Source: Prevotella sp. oral taxon 475
Lineage (GTDB): Bacteria; Bacteroidota; Bacteroidia; Bacteroidales; Bacteroidaceae
Length of the DNA stretch: 64,000 bases
Assembly (NCBI RefSeq): GCF_018127805.1
Contig: NZ_CP072334.1
Location: 2,210,001 to 2,274,000, forward strand
Direction: 5' to 3'
Positions 54,171-62,117 of this stretch are shown here, piece by piece. The position numbers and the translations under genes were made by a program. Below the pieces are notes generated by a model. That model was given only the letters and a program-made list of their open reading frames with translations. It searched no databases and was not told the DNA's origin. Each line of letters starts with the position of its first letter. Within the stretch, counting starts at the first letter, position 1.

Positions 54171-57149
54171 CTAACCCTGTTGCGATGATGGCGGCAAAAG
54201 CACGGCTCCCTCGCTCTTCATCCCGTCCATCAAGATGCGCAGGGGCTGCGGGAAACGAACGTGCCGCACATGATCGGTCTCTTCAACGGCAGGCATGGCA
54301 TCGAGAAGAGATTTGTGAAAGAGTCCGTCGCCGGTGTTACCGTCTACGGTGAAATAGCCCACCCCGAAGCTGGTGAGGTTTTGAAAGAAGTGCGTTCCTT
54401 GACTCGGGTCTACGCGATAGTTCTTCAAGGCCACCTCTACAATGAGTCGGGCGGCACTGATGTGAGGCCATTTCACGGGGATGCCGAGCCAGAAATCGCT
54501 CGAACCCCAACGCCCCGGTCCGACGAGAATATAATTAGTGCCGGCCTCGAGGAAGCGTTGGTTGAGACGTTCCACCTCGTTGGCCACGCTGTAATTATCT
54601 GCGGCCGAGAAGTTTTCGTCGTATTTCACATACACGACATCGGTCACATCGTCGCTGACGCCATGCCCCAGCGAGTTGTGCGACCTGATGAGACAAGCCT
54701 CATCGGGAATGCCGGCCACGTCTTCGTCGAGCATCTGCTTCGAGTCGACAATGGGACGGATTTGCAGAAGATTGAATTCGCCCGTTCGGTCGGCATTCAC
54801 GTTGCAGGCGAACTCGATTTCCACGGGTCTCTTCATCGCCTCCTCGCCATAGCGCATGGCCATCTGCATGAGTTCGGGAAGCGGAAAGACGCCCTGCTGA
54901 AGCACGCCGCAGAAGGAGATGATCTTTCGTCCGCCGTCGTAAAGTCCGGGGCGTATCACCTGGTCGGAAGCATCGTAGGTGGAAGCCATAAAAGTCAGCG
55001 AGCCGTCGTTCTCGGCCTCCTTCACCTTGAAAGGAAGAAGATTAAAACCATCGTCCACCTGAAAATCGTTCTCAACGTGCGCCATGTCGAGGGCATAGAA
55101 TTGTGTTTGCGTCTCGCGCAGAGCCGTCTCCAGTTCGCTCGTTTGCAGCACCTGGTGGGGGTGATACGGACTCACGCGCAGCGTCTGACCGCCATCCACG
55201 ATATATTTTCCCAGTCCCAGGGCCAGATTAGCAATGCCATCTTCGGCCTGTTCGTCGCCCACGGGATAATAATTGATGGAACGTAGCACACCGCTGATAT
55301 TGGGATAGAATCGGTCTTCATACCGCTTACCTACTACCGCCTGGAGGATGACAGCCATTTTCTCTTGATCGATGACGTTGCTCGTGGCCGACATATAGGC
55401 TTTCGAATCCTTATAGAACACCGAGGCATAAACGCTCTTGATGGCTGCTACGACCATCCGCAGCATCACCTCGCGGTCTTCGTTATATGGAATCATGTAG
55501 GTGCTGTAGATACCGGCGAAAGGCTGATAGTGGGCATCCTCGAGCAACGAACTCGATCGCACTGCTATCGGCGTTTTCGTAGCCTCGAAGAAGGTGAGAA
55601 AGTCTGGCGCGAGCGCATCGGGCAACTGTGCTCGCAAGAAATGTTCGAGAATCTCTTCGTCGCTGGCATCGCTCAAGGCCACTTGATAGAGATTGTTTTG
55701 CTCCATAAACTGATCGAAGAAATCGGTGCACAGCACCACCGTTTTGGGAATGTGCACCTTAACGCCGGGAAATCGATTGAATTCGGGATGCCGCTTGATG
55801 ACGTTGTCGAGAAACGCCAGTCCGCGTCCTTTCCCACCCAGCGAACCCTCTCCGATACGAGCGAAGTGGGCATAGCGGTCGAACTTCATTCGGTCGAACA
55901 CCGCCACGACACCGATATTCTTCATGTGGCGATAGCGCACAATGGCGTCGAAGATGATTTGTCGATGCGCATCTACATCTTGCAGTTTGCGCCACGTTAC
56001 CTCCTTCAGGAAAGCCGAAACGGGAAAGATGCCGCGCGCCGAGAGCCATCGGCTCATGTGGTTTCGCCGGATGTGGTAGAGCATCGAGTCGTAGGGAATC
56101 TTGAAAATACTGTCTTGCAGTTCTTTGAGCGAAGCCACTCTGGCCACCTCCTCGTGGGTTTGGGGATTGCGGAAGATGAAGTCGCCGAATCCCATGTGTT
56201 CTTCCATGAGTCGGCGCAGATCGAGGCTCATCTTCTTCGAGTTTTTATCCACGAACCGAAAGCCCTCTGCCTCGGCCTTCGCGCGATTCTCTGCCTCGGC
56301 ACTCTCTAAGATCAGCGGAACATATTCGTCGCGCTTCCGAATCTCGCGCAGCAGCTTCAGTCCCGCCTCAGCATCTTTCCTCCCGTCCTTGGGAAACCTT
56401 ACGTCGCTGATCACACCCAGCAGATTGTCGTGATAACGGTCATAAAACGCCATCGCCTCCTCATACGTTCGGGCCAGCACCACCTTAGGTCGCCCGCGCA
56501 TCCTAAGCGTAGCAGCGTGACGATTCAAAGCCTCGGTGCTGATGCGTTTGCTCTGTGCCAAGATAAAGCTATAGAGATTGGGGAGGATGGAAGAATAGAA
56601 CCGAATACTATCTTCCACCAGCAGAATCATCTGAACGCCGGCCTCGCGAATATCGTGTTCCACGTTCATTTTGTCTTCGATGAGTTTGATGATCGATAGG
56701 ATCAGATTCGTATTGCCGAGCCAGCAGAAGACGTAATCGAAAATACTCAAGTCTTCGTTTTCCATTCTTTTGGTGATACCGTGCGAGAAAGGTGTCAGCA
56801 CCACGCAAGGGATGTCGGGGAATTTATTTTTCACGGCATGGGCCACGGCAAAGGCATCGTTATCCGCATTGCCCGGCATACAGATCACGAGGTCGACGTT
56901 CATACTCTGCAACACCGTCTCGGCCTCTTCGATGGTGCTCACCTGACGGAACGTGGGCGGATAGCGCAATCCCAGCTCCACGTACTCGCCATAAATCTTC
57001 TCATCGATGCGTCCATCGTCCTCCAGCATAAAGGCATCATAGGGATTTGCCACGATGAGAACGTTGTAGATGCGTCGTTTCATCAGGTCGATGAAGGTCA
57101 CATCTTTGAGCAGGATGTCATTCCATTGCTGTGGGATTTTGCTGTCCAT
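54171..57149 (-). CDS. Two receiver domains fused to a PPDK/PEP-synthase-type ATP-binding domain
   Basis: A 992-residue cytoplasmic protein. Residues about 28-150 are a receiver-like fold with a degenerate site (IVANPYD; LVICMPGN in place of the aspartate; no lysine). Residues about 170-320 are a second receiver with the usual residues (ILLVEDS, aspartate in VISDVRFP, serine in LILESAE, lysine in RFVDKNS). Residues about 430-820 are a PPDK N-terminal ATP-grasp domain (GEGSLGGKGRGLAFLDNV; AVRSSSLLEDA; FAGIYSTYM; LLQIRPIVD). The phosphohistidine swivel domain and the PEP-binding barrel of the enzymes are absent. It therefore cannot be a normal PEP synthase and may phosphorylate or sense something else. 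A barrel-protein gene lies 14 bp upstream. Confidence 0.75.
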   Translation of the reverse strand: MDSKIPQQWNDILLKDVTFIDLMKRRIYNVLIVANPYDAFMLEDDGRIDEKIYGEYVELGLRYPPTFRQVSTIEEAETVLQSMNVDLVICMPGNADNDAFAVAHAVKNKFPDIPCVVLTPFSHGITKRMENEDLSIFDYVFCWLGNTNLILSIIKLIEDKMNVEHDIREAGVQMILLVEDSIRFYSSILPNLYSFILAQSKRISTEALNRHAATLRMRGRPKVVLARTYEEAMAFYDRYHDNLLGVISDVRFPKDGRKDAEAGLKLLREIRKRDEYVPLILESAEAENRAKAEAEGFRFVDKNSKKMSLDLRRLMEEHMGFGDFIFRNPQTHEEVARVASLKELQDSIFKIPYDSMLYHIRRNHMSRWLSARGIFPVSAFLKEVTWRKLQDVDAHRQIIFDAIVRYRHMKNIGVVAVFDRMKFDRYAHFARIGEGSLGGKGRGLAFLDNVIKRHPEFNRFPGVKVHIPKTVVLCTDFFDQFMEQNNLYQVALSDASDEEILEHFLRAQLPDALAPDFLTFFEATKTPIAVRSSSLLEDAHYQPFAGIYSTYMIPYNEDREVMLRMVVAAIKSVYASVFYKDSKAYMSATSNVIDQEKMAVILQAVVGKRYEDRFYPNISGVLRSINYYPVGDEQAEDGIANLALGLGKYIVDGGQTLRVSPYHPHQVLQTSELETALRETQTQFYALDMAHVENDFQVDDGFNLLPFKVKEAENDGSLTFMASTYDASDQVIRPGLYDGGRKIISFCGVLQQGVFPLPELMQMAMRYGEEAMKRPVEIEFACNVNADRTGEFNLLQIRPIVDSKQMLDEDVAGIPDEACLIRSHNSLGHGVSDDVTDVVYVKYDENFSAADNYSVANEVERLNQRFLEAGTNYILVGPGRWGSSDFWLGIPVKWPHISAARLIVEVALKNYRVDPSQGTHFFQNLTSFGVGYFTVDGNTGDGLFHKSLLDAMPAVEETDHVRHVRFPQPLRILMDGMKSEGAVLLPPSSQQG

Positions 57150-57163
57150 GCCAAGTTGATTTT

Positions 57164-57880
57164 TCAGAAGTAGAACCTCACGCCGCCCAGAAGACTCAGG
57201 CGCACGAAGCCGAAGATTCCAGTGCTACGGGAGTAGTAATTGCTCTCTCCGGGGAAAATGAGCGTCAGCGAATTGGCCTCCAGGCCCAATCCGACGTGTT
57301 CCGTCAGCCGATATTCCGCGCCCACGTGCGACTGAAAGGCCAGACCCGATCCGCTCTGTCGCTCCCTCCGTTCCTCCATGCGATAGTAAGAGAAACCGAT
57401 GCCCAAGCCCGCATAGAAATTCCATCGCCGAGGTGTACGCAGACTGTAGGAGGCCATCGGAACGACACTCCACTCATCGAGTGTGGTGATGCCGTCGAAC
57501 GAAGTGTTCGAATAAGTAACGGCCAAGCCCGCGCCGATGCCCGCTTTCCAGTAGTGGAACATAGCAGCCGACACATCTCCGGCCCAATGCAGCTGATGAC
57601 TACCCGTCCAGGTGTCCACCTCCGAAACGATCAGCGAGGCCCCCGCGCTCAGTCGCACCACCTCATACGCCCTACGCAGCCCCTGCCAGCTGTTGCCTTC
57701 CCGTCCAACGCCCCGTTTGGCGAGAGACACCTGTGCAGGGAGGGCCTCCGCCTTTGTCGAAACAGCAGTCACAGGAGCTGCCACCCGTTCCTCGCGGGTT
57801 TCTCCCCGAACCGGCAACGCCCAAACGGCGAAGCTCCAAGCAAAGATCATGGAGAGAGGAATCAAATTCAATTTCTTCAT
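57164..57880 (-). CDS. Outer-membrane beta-barrel protein
   Basis: A 238-residue protein from the ATG at 57880 (a longer reading to 57907 is not needed). The signal peptide is short (FAWSFAVWALPVRG). The mature protein has alternating strands such as GIGAGLAVTYS, YAGLGIGFSYYRME and HVGAEYRLTEHVGLGLEA, ending GGVRFYF with the terminal phenylalanine of barrel proteins. About 8 strands, porin-like but with no known function. A -7 element is at 57904-57912. Confidence 0.7.
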   Translation of the reverse strand: MKKLNLIPLSMIFAWSFAVWALPVRGETREERVAAPVTAVSTKAEALPAQVSLAKRGVGREGNSWQGLRRAYEVVRLSAGASLIVSEVDTWTGSHQLHWAGDVSAAMFHYWKAGIGAGLAVTYSNTSFDGITTLDEWSVVPMASYSLRTPRRWNFYAGLGIGFSYYRMEERRERQSGSGLAFQSHVGAEYRLTEHVGLGLEANSLTLIFPGESNYYSRSTGIFGFVRLSLLGGVRFYF

Positions 57881-57903
57881 TGCTATTCTTATTAGTGATG
57901 GCT

Positions 57904-57912
57904 GCAAATATA
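57904..57912 (-). promoter_or_regulatory. -7 element of the barrel-protein gene
   Basis: TATATTTGC on the minus strand, 23 bp before the ATG. No clear -33 box. Confidence 0.5.
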
Positions 57913-57986
57913 GAAAAAACCGGGCGGAATGCCACTGCTCCCGTCCGATTTTCTTTCTGCCACCGTCTGCCCCTTAGCCCTGCGGT

Positions 57987-58685
57987 TCAGATCAGTCCTA
58001 GCAGTCGTAAGATCGTCGGAGTGAGCAGTGCCGTAAAGATACCGTTGAGGGTAATGCCCAAACTGGCAAAGGCCCCATACTTATTACTCACGCTCATGGC
58101 CGTAGACGCCCCCACGGCATGCGAAGCCGCCCCCATCGACAAGCCTTGCGCTATCGGACTGTTGATATGTCCCAGGGCCAGCGTCTTAAATCCGATGATG
58201 GCCCCCAAAATCCCGGTGATCACCACCACGGCAGCCGTGAGCGAGGGGATGCCCCCTAAGGCTTCGGTCACTTCCATGGCAATCGGTGTCGTAACCGATT
58301 TACTGGCCATTGAGATGACCACCACTTTCGACGCTCCGCAGATTTGGGCAATCATCACCACGCTCACGATGCCCACCAAGCAACCCACGAGCTGTGAGAG
58401 CACAATGGGGAACCATAGTTTTTTGATGGCTTCAAACTGTAAGTAGAGCGGAACGCCCAGAGCCACGACGGCGGGTTTGAGCCAAAAGTCGATGAGACGG
58501 CCGCTCTCTTCGAATGTTTCGAAAGACACACCCGTGAGCTTCAGATAAGCAATGAGCAGAACGATCGCCACGAGGATGGGATTGAGCAACACCCAGCCCT
58601 TGCGGTACTGCAACCGTCGCACATAATAGAAAACGGCAAACGTAAGGGCAAGAATGATATATTGATTAGCAAAAATTTCCATCAT
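57987..58685 (-). CDS. lrgB: LrgB/CidB-family membrane protein
   Basis: A 232-residue inner-membrane protein with about 7 hydrophobic segments. Typical segments are KSVTTPIAMEVTEALGGIPS and GAASHAVGASTAMS (about residues 130-148 and 185-198). LrgB proteins pair with LrgA as holin/antiholin-like regulators of murein hydrolase or as small-organic-acid carriers. Its start overlaps the lrgA stop (ATGA). Confidence 0.9.
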   Translation of the reverse strand: MMEIFANQYIILALTFAVFYYVRRLQYRKGWVLLNPILVAIVLLIAYLKLTGVSFETFEESGRLIDFWLKPAVVALGVPLYLQFEAIKKLWFPIVLSQLVGCLVGIVSVVMIAQICGASKVVVISMASKSVTTPIAMEVTEALGGIPSLTAAVVVITGILGAIIGFKTLALGHINSPIAQGLSMGAASHAVGASTAMSVSNKYGAFASLGITLNGIFTALLTPTILRLLGLI

Positions 58686-59089
58686 CGTGCCTCCTGCTCT
58701 CTTTTGTGCTCCTTCCGCTTGTGGCGGGCGATGTGCAACTCTAAGATCTTCCGCTCAGTCTTAATCACCAACTGATGCATATGCCCGGTCACCACCAACA
58801 CCAGCACGGTGCTGCCCACGGTGGCGGCGACGATGGGCCACAGCTCGCGGCCGATGACGTCGAGATAGAGCATCAAGGCCACGCCCGGCGGAACGAAGAA
58901 GAACCCCAGGTTGGCCAAGAGAAACTGCGAGAGTTTTTCGACCCACTCCAGTTTGACGATGCCCATTTTCAGAAAGCTGGCCAGAAGCAGCATCCCGATG
59001 ATGCTCGAAGGCAACTTGATGCCGGTGGCCCACACAATCACTTCGCCCAGGGCCAGACAGCCGAAGATGATAAAAAACTGTTTTGCCAT
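58682..59089 (-). CDS. lrgA: LrgA/CidA-family membrane protein
   Basis: A 135-residue inner-membrane protein with four hydrophobic segments, from MAKQFFIIFGCLALGEVIVW (start at 59089) to VGSTVLVLVVTGHMHQ. The family motif is KLPSSIIGMLLLASFL (about residues 24-39) and FVPPGVALM. Longer frames to 59296 run into the repeat-containing upstream region and are rejected. The C-terminus is basic (HIARHKRKEHKREQEAR), and the stop overlaps lrgB. Confidence 0.85.
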   Translation of the reverse strand: MAKQFFIIFGCLALGEVIVWATGIKLPSSIIGMLLLASFLKMGIVKLEWVEKLSQFLLANLGFFFVPPGVALMLYLDVIGRELWPIVAATVGSTVLVLVVTGHMHQLVIKTERKILELHIARHKRKEHKREQEAR

Positions 59090-59291
59090 TCCAATCCTCT
59101 GTTGTTTGCGATATATATAATAAGGTGTAACCTTTACCCCTCGATTTTCCTTCCACTCGTGCTTGCAGCATCTCTTCTGCTTGCGTTTTCGGGTGATGCC
59201 ATGCAAAGGTAAGCCTTTTCTCACGGGCCGACAAGCATTCGCACTGAAAACTCTCCGCCTCTTCTGCAAGATCCTGCTCATCGAAAGCCGA

Positions 59292-59534
59292 TCCACTTAC
59301 TTCCGCGCGGCGCGGAAGTAGGTGGACAGACTGTGGAGTAGGTTCCGCGCCGCGCAGAAGCAGGTGCGCAGACTGTGGAGTAGGTTCTGCGCGGCGCGGA
59401 AGCGGGTGCGCAGACTGCGGAGTAGGTTTTGCAAGTTGCGGAAGCAGGTGCGCAGACTGTGGAATAGGTTTTGCAAGTTGCAGAAGCGGGTGCGCAGACT
59501 GCGGAATAGGTTTTGCAAGTTGCGGAAGCAGTAG
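59292..59534. repeat. Tandem array of 42-bp units with palindromes, about 5.5 copies
   Basis: The anchor CAGACTG recurs at 59327, 59369, 59411, 59453 and 59495, exactly 42 bp apart. Each unit has a palindrome, of two types: TTCCGCGC-N-GCGCGGAA (first three) and TTTTGCAA-G-TTGCGGAA (last ones). The first palindrome extends to 17-bp arms (59292-59326) with one G-T pair. Both strands keep open frames of 14-residue repeats. The array lies between the ribD stop (59543) and lrgA on the minus strand. Confidence 0.95.
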
Positions 59535-59542
59535 AAAAAGGT

Positions 59543-60676
59543 TCAGATGGAAGAAAAACGTCGATAAACGTCTATCACGTGGCCGTCGAACAGCTGCCGA
59601 TCTACGAGGCAGGCCTCCTCGGGGATCGGCGCGGCTTTCGTCCCGCCGGGAACGGTGAAGGGCGCAGTTTCGATGCGCAGCTCATCCCACAGTCGGCGTT
59701 CGAGGAAGCTCTGATGGGTCTTCGCACCGCCCTCCACCACTAACGATTGCACGCCATCACGATACAACGTTTCCAAAAGTTGGTCGAGGGTCTGCTCGTG
59801 AGAGAGCACTAAGCGACGCGGATGAGGCCCCCACCAGTGACGTACGTTCAGAGCGGGATGTTCGCGTTCCTCGGTGATTCTTCCCACAAGGATGGCGTCG
59901 GTCTCTGTGCGCAACTTGTGCGAGAGCATCTGCGTGAAGGGCGTCGAGATGGACAGCGGGCGGAACAGATGGTCGAGAAAGCCGTTGGCCGTCTGCGCCC
60001 ATTTCAAGAGGATATACGGCCGGCGATGCTCATGAAAGGTGAAGAAACGGCGGTTCAGCTCGCGACAGTCGGCCTCGAGCACGCCCACCCTCACGTCGAC
60101 ACCGGCGTTGCGCAACTTCCGAATGCCCCGACCCTGCACCTGCGCAAAGGGATCGACGCAACCCACGACGACGCGCGGCACACGCTTGCGGAGGATGAGG
60201 TCGGCACAGGGCGGCGTCTTGCCCTGATGCGAGCAGGGCTCGAGACTCACGTAGAGCGTGGCCTGCGGCAGCAGGATTTCGTCTTCGGGACGAACGGCGG
60301 CAAAGGCATTCACCTCGGCGTGGGCTTCGCCACAACGTATATGGTAGCCCTCACCCAGGATTCGCCCCTGGTAGACGATCACCGCGCCCACCATCGGATT
60401 GGGTTTGGCCGTGAGCAGCGCGTTGGAGGCCAGCGACAGGCAGCGGCGCATCCATCGCTCGTCGTCCTGATCGGCGGTCGGTTTCGGTTGGCTGTCGATC
60501 GGGGGTGCGGCATCGAAAAGATCGGTTCTTTCCCACTGGCTATCGACTGTCGATCTCTCACTCCCTACGGAGAAGGCGCTCCCGCGAACAGGAGAGGGCC
60601 TTCCGCCGCCATCGGAGACGGAGGATGAGGGTGTGCCCGGCGTATTTCCGGGCAGTTGGGCTTTGCTTTTTCCCAT
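59543..60676 (-). CDS. ribD: Riboflavin biosynthesis deaminase/reductase
   Basis: A 377-residue enzyme. The N-terminal deaminase has the zinc motifs HAEVNAF and PCSHQGKTPPC (about residues 117-123 and 147-157); the C-terminal reductase has RPYILLKWAQTANGFL and VVEGGAKTHQSFL. It converts the pyrimidine from GTP cyclohydrolase II to the 5-amino-6-ribitylamino form. The first 73 residues before DERWMRRCLSLA are low-complexity, not seen in usual RibD proteins, and the ATG at 60676 overlaps the prmC promoter; the true start is uncertain. No rib neighbours are in the window. Confidence 0.9.
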   Translation of the reverse strand: MGKSKAQLPGNTPGTPSSSVSDGGGRPSPVRGSAFSVGSERSTVDSQWERTDLFDAAPPIDSQPKPTADQDDERWMRRCLSLASNALLTAKPNPMVGAVIVYQGRILGEGYHIRCGEAHAEVNAFAAVRPEDEILLPQATLYVSLEPCSHQGKTPPCADLILRKRVPRVVVGCVDPFAQVQGRGIRKLRNAGVDVRVGVLEADCRELNRRFFTFHEHRRPYILLKWAQTANGFLDHLFRPLSISTPFTQMLSHKLRTETDAILVGRITEEREHPALNVRHWWGPHPRRLVLSHEQTLDQLLETLYRDGVQSLVVEGGAKTHQSFLERRLWDELRIETAPFTVPGGTKAAPIPEEACLVDRQLFDGHVIDVYRRFSSI

Positions 60677-60694
60677 TTTTCTTTTTATTTTTGC
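60662..60694 (+). promoter_or_regulatory. Promoter of prmC, possibly leaderless
   Basis: TTTG (60662-60665), 20 bp, TATTTTTGC (60686-60694): a full match. The predicted start of transcription is at or next to the ATG at 60699. Confidence 0.7.
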
Positions 60695-60698
60695 AGAT

Positions 60699-61541
60699 AT
60701 GACCTATCCTGAATTGTGGCGCAGACTGCTGCCGATGTATGAAGAGGGCGAGGCGAAGGCCATCGTCCGTTTGGTGTTGGAAACGCGCTTCGGGCTGTCT
60801 CTCGCCGATATTTGCGCGGGCAAAGTTACGCATTTATCGCAAGACGATGGGCGCGAACTCGAAGATTTGATGCAGGGGCTCGCCCTCGGCCGTCCCGTGC
60901 AATACGTCTTGGGAGAGGCGCTCTTTGCCGGTCGCACCTTCCGGGTGACGCCCGACGTGCTCATCCCCCGCCCCGAAACGGAGGAGCTTTGCCAATGGGT
61001 CGTTCAAACGCTTTCTTCCACTCCGCTCTCCCACCCTCGCATCTTAGACATCGGAACGGGTAGCGGATGCATCGCCATCACGCTGGCACAAAGTCTCCCC
61101 TCGGCACTGGTATGCGGCTGGGACATCTCGAAGGGGGCTCTGGCCGTGGCACGAGAGAACGCCGACAGATGGGGCTCGGCCGTGGAATTCGTGCGCCAGG
61201 ATGCCTTGCACGCACCGACGGACAAGAACCGTTGGGACGTCATCGTGAGCAATCCGCCCTACATCTGCCACCAAGAACGGGAGGCGATGGCCGCTCATGT
61301 CTTGGAGCATGAACCGCATTCGGCTCTCTTCGTGCCCGATGACGACCCGCTGTTGTTCTATCGCTCCATCGCCCGCTATGCGCTCTCGGCCCTCGGGATC
61401 GGCGGACAGCTCTTCTTCGAAATCAATCCGCTCTACGCCGAAAGCCTGCAAAGGATGCTCGAAGAGATGGACTGGAGACGGGTCGAAACTCGACACGACG
61501 CTTTCGGTCGGCAGCGTATGATGCGAGCAGAACGGCCGTAG
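60699..61541 (+). CDS. prmC: Peptide chain release factor N5-glutamine methyltransferase
   Basis: A 280-residue SAM enzyme that methylates the GGQ glutamine of release factors. The ATG at 60699 gives MTYPELWRR, the usual start; an in-frame reading from 60633 runs across the promoter. Motifs: VTPDVLIPRPETEELC, LDIGTGSGCIAITLA (SAM site) and IVSNPPYICHQE, with the NPPY catalytic motif. Confidence 0.95.
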   Translation: MTYPELWRRLLPMYEEGEAKAIVRLVLETRFGLSLADICAGKVTHLSQDDGRELEDLMQGLALGRPVQYVLGEALFAGRTFRVTPDVLIPRPETEELCQWVVQTLSSTPLSHPRILDIGTGSGCIAITLAQSLPSALVCGWDISKGALAVARENADRWGSAVEFVRQDALHAPTDKNRWDVIVSNPPYICHQEREAMAAHVLEHEPHSALFVPDDDPLLFYRSIARYALSALGIGGQLFFEINPLYAESLQRMLEEMDWRRVETRHDAFGRQRMMRAERP

Positions 61542-61628
61542 ACTGAGGGGCTGGCATTCGATTCTCTTAAAGATTTCGATCGCTATGAAACTGAAAGGAA
61601 AAGAAGATTGACTGAAAATTCGCTCTCC

Positions 61629-62117
61629 ATGGAACTGAAGAAAAAAGAAATCACCGAAGAACAAACCCGATCCCGACTCGCCGCTCTATGCTCCCGGGCC
61701 GAACATTGCACCGGCGAAATGCGCACAAAGATGCGGCAATGGGGGCTCGCTCCCGAGGCACAAGAACGCATCGTGAGCTATCTCGTCGAACATCACTATG
61801 TGGACGACGAACGATTTTGTCGATATTTCGTGCGCGACAAGATTCAATTCAATCGCTGGGGTCGCCGCAAAGTGGAACAGGCTCTCTATGCCAAACAGGT
61901 ATCGAGGGAGGTCTTCGGACCGATCCTCGACGAATACGAGGAGGAGAGCTACGCCGAAGTGCTCCGCCCCTTGCTCGAAAGCAAACGCCGAAGCATCAAG
62001 GCCGCCAACGAATACGAACGCCGAACAAAACTGATGCGGTTTGCACTGGGCCGCGGTTTTACGATGGATGTGATTAAAAGATGCATGAACGATGCCGACC
62101 CGTGGCCCGATGATTAG
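61629..62117 (+). CDS. recX: Regulatory protein RecX
   Basis: A 162-residue protein from the ATG at 61629 (a TTG at 61608 is possible). It has RecX-type three-helix repeats: LCSRAEHCTGEMRTKMRQWG, IVSYLVEHHYVDDERFCRYF and QFNRWGRRKVEQALYAKQV. RecX limits RecA filament growth. It overlaps the next gene by 8 bp. Confidence 0.9.
   Translation: MELKKKEITEEQTRSRLAALCSRAEHCTGEMRTKMRQWGLAPEAQERIVSYLVEHHYVDDERFCRYFVRDKIQFNRWGRRKVEQALYAKQVSREVFGPILDEYEEESYAEVLRPLLESKRRSIKAANEYERRTKLMRFALGRGFTMDVIKRCMNDADPWPDD

Noticed and set aside
59090..59296. Upstream extension of lrgA
   Set aside because: It is highly basic, runs toward the repeat array, and has no membrane segment; LrgA homology begins at 59089.
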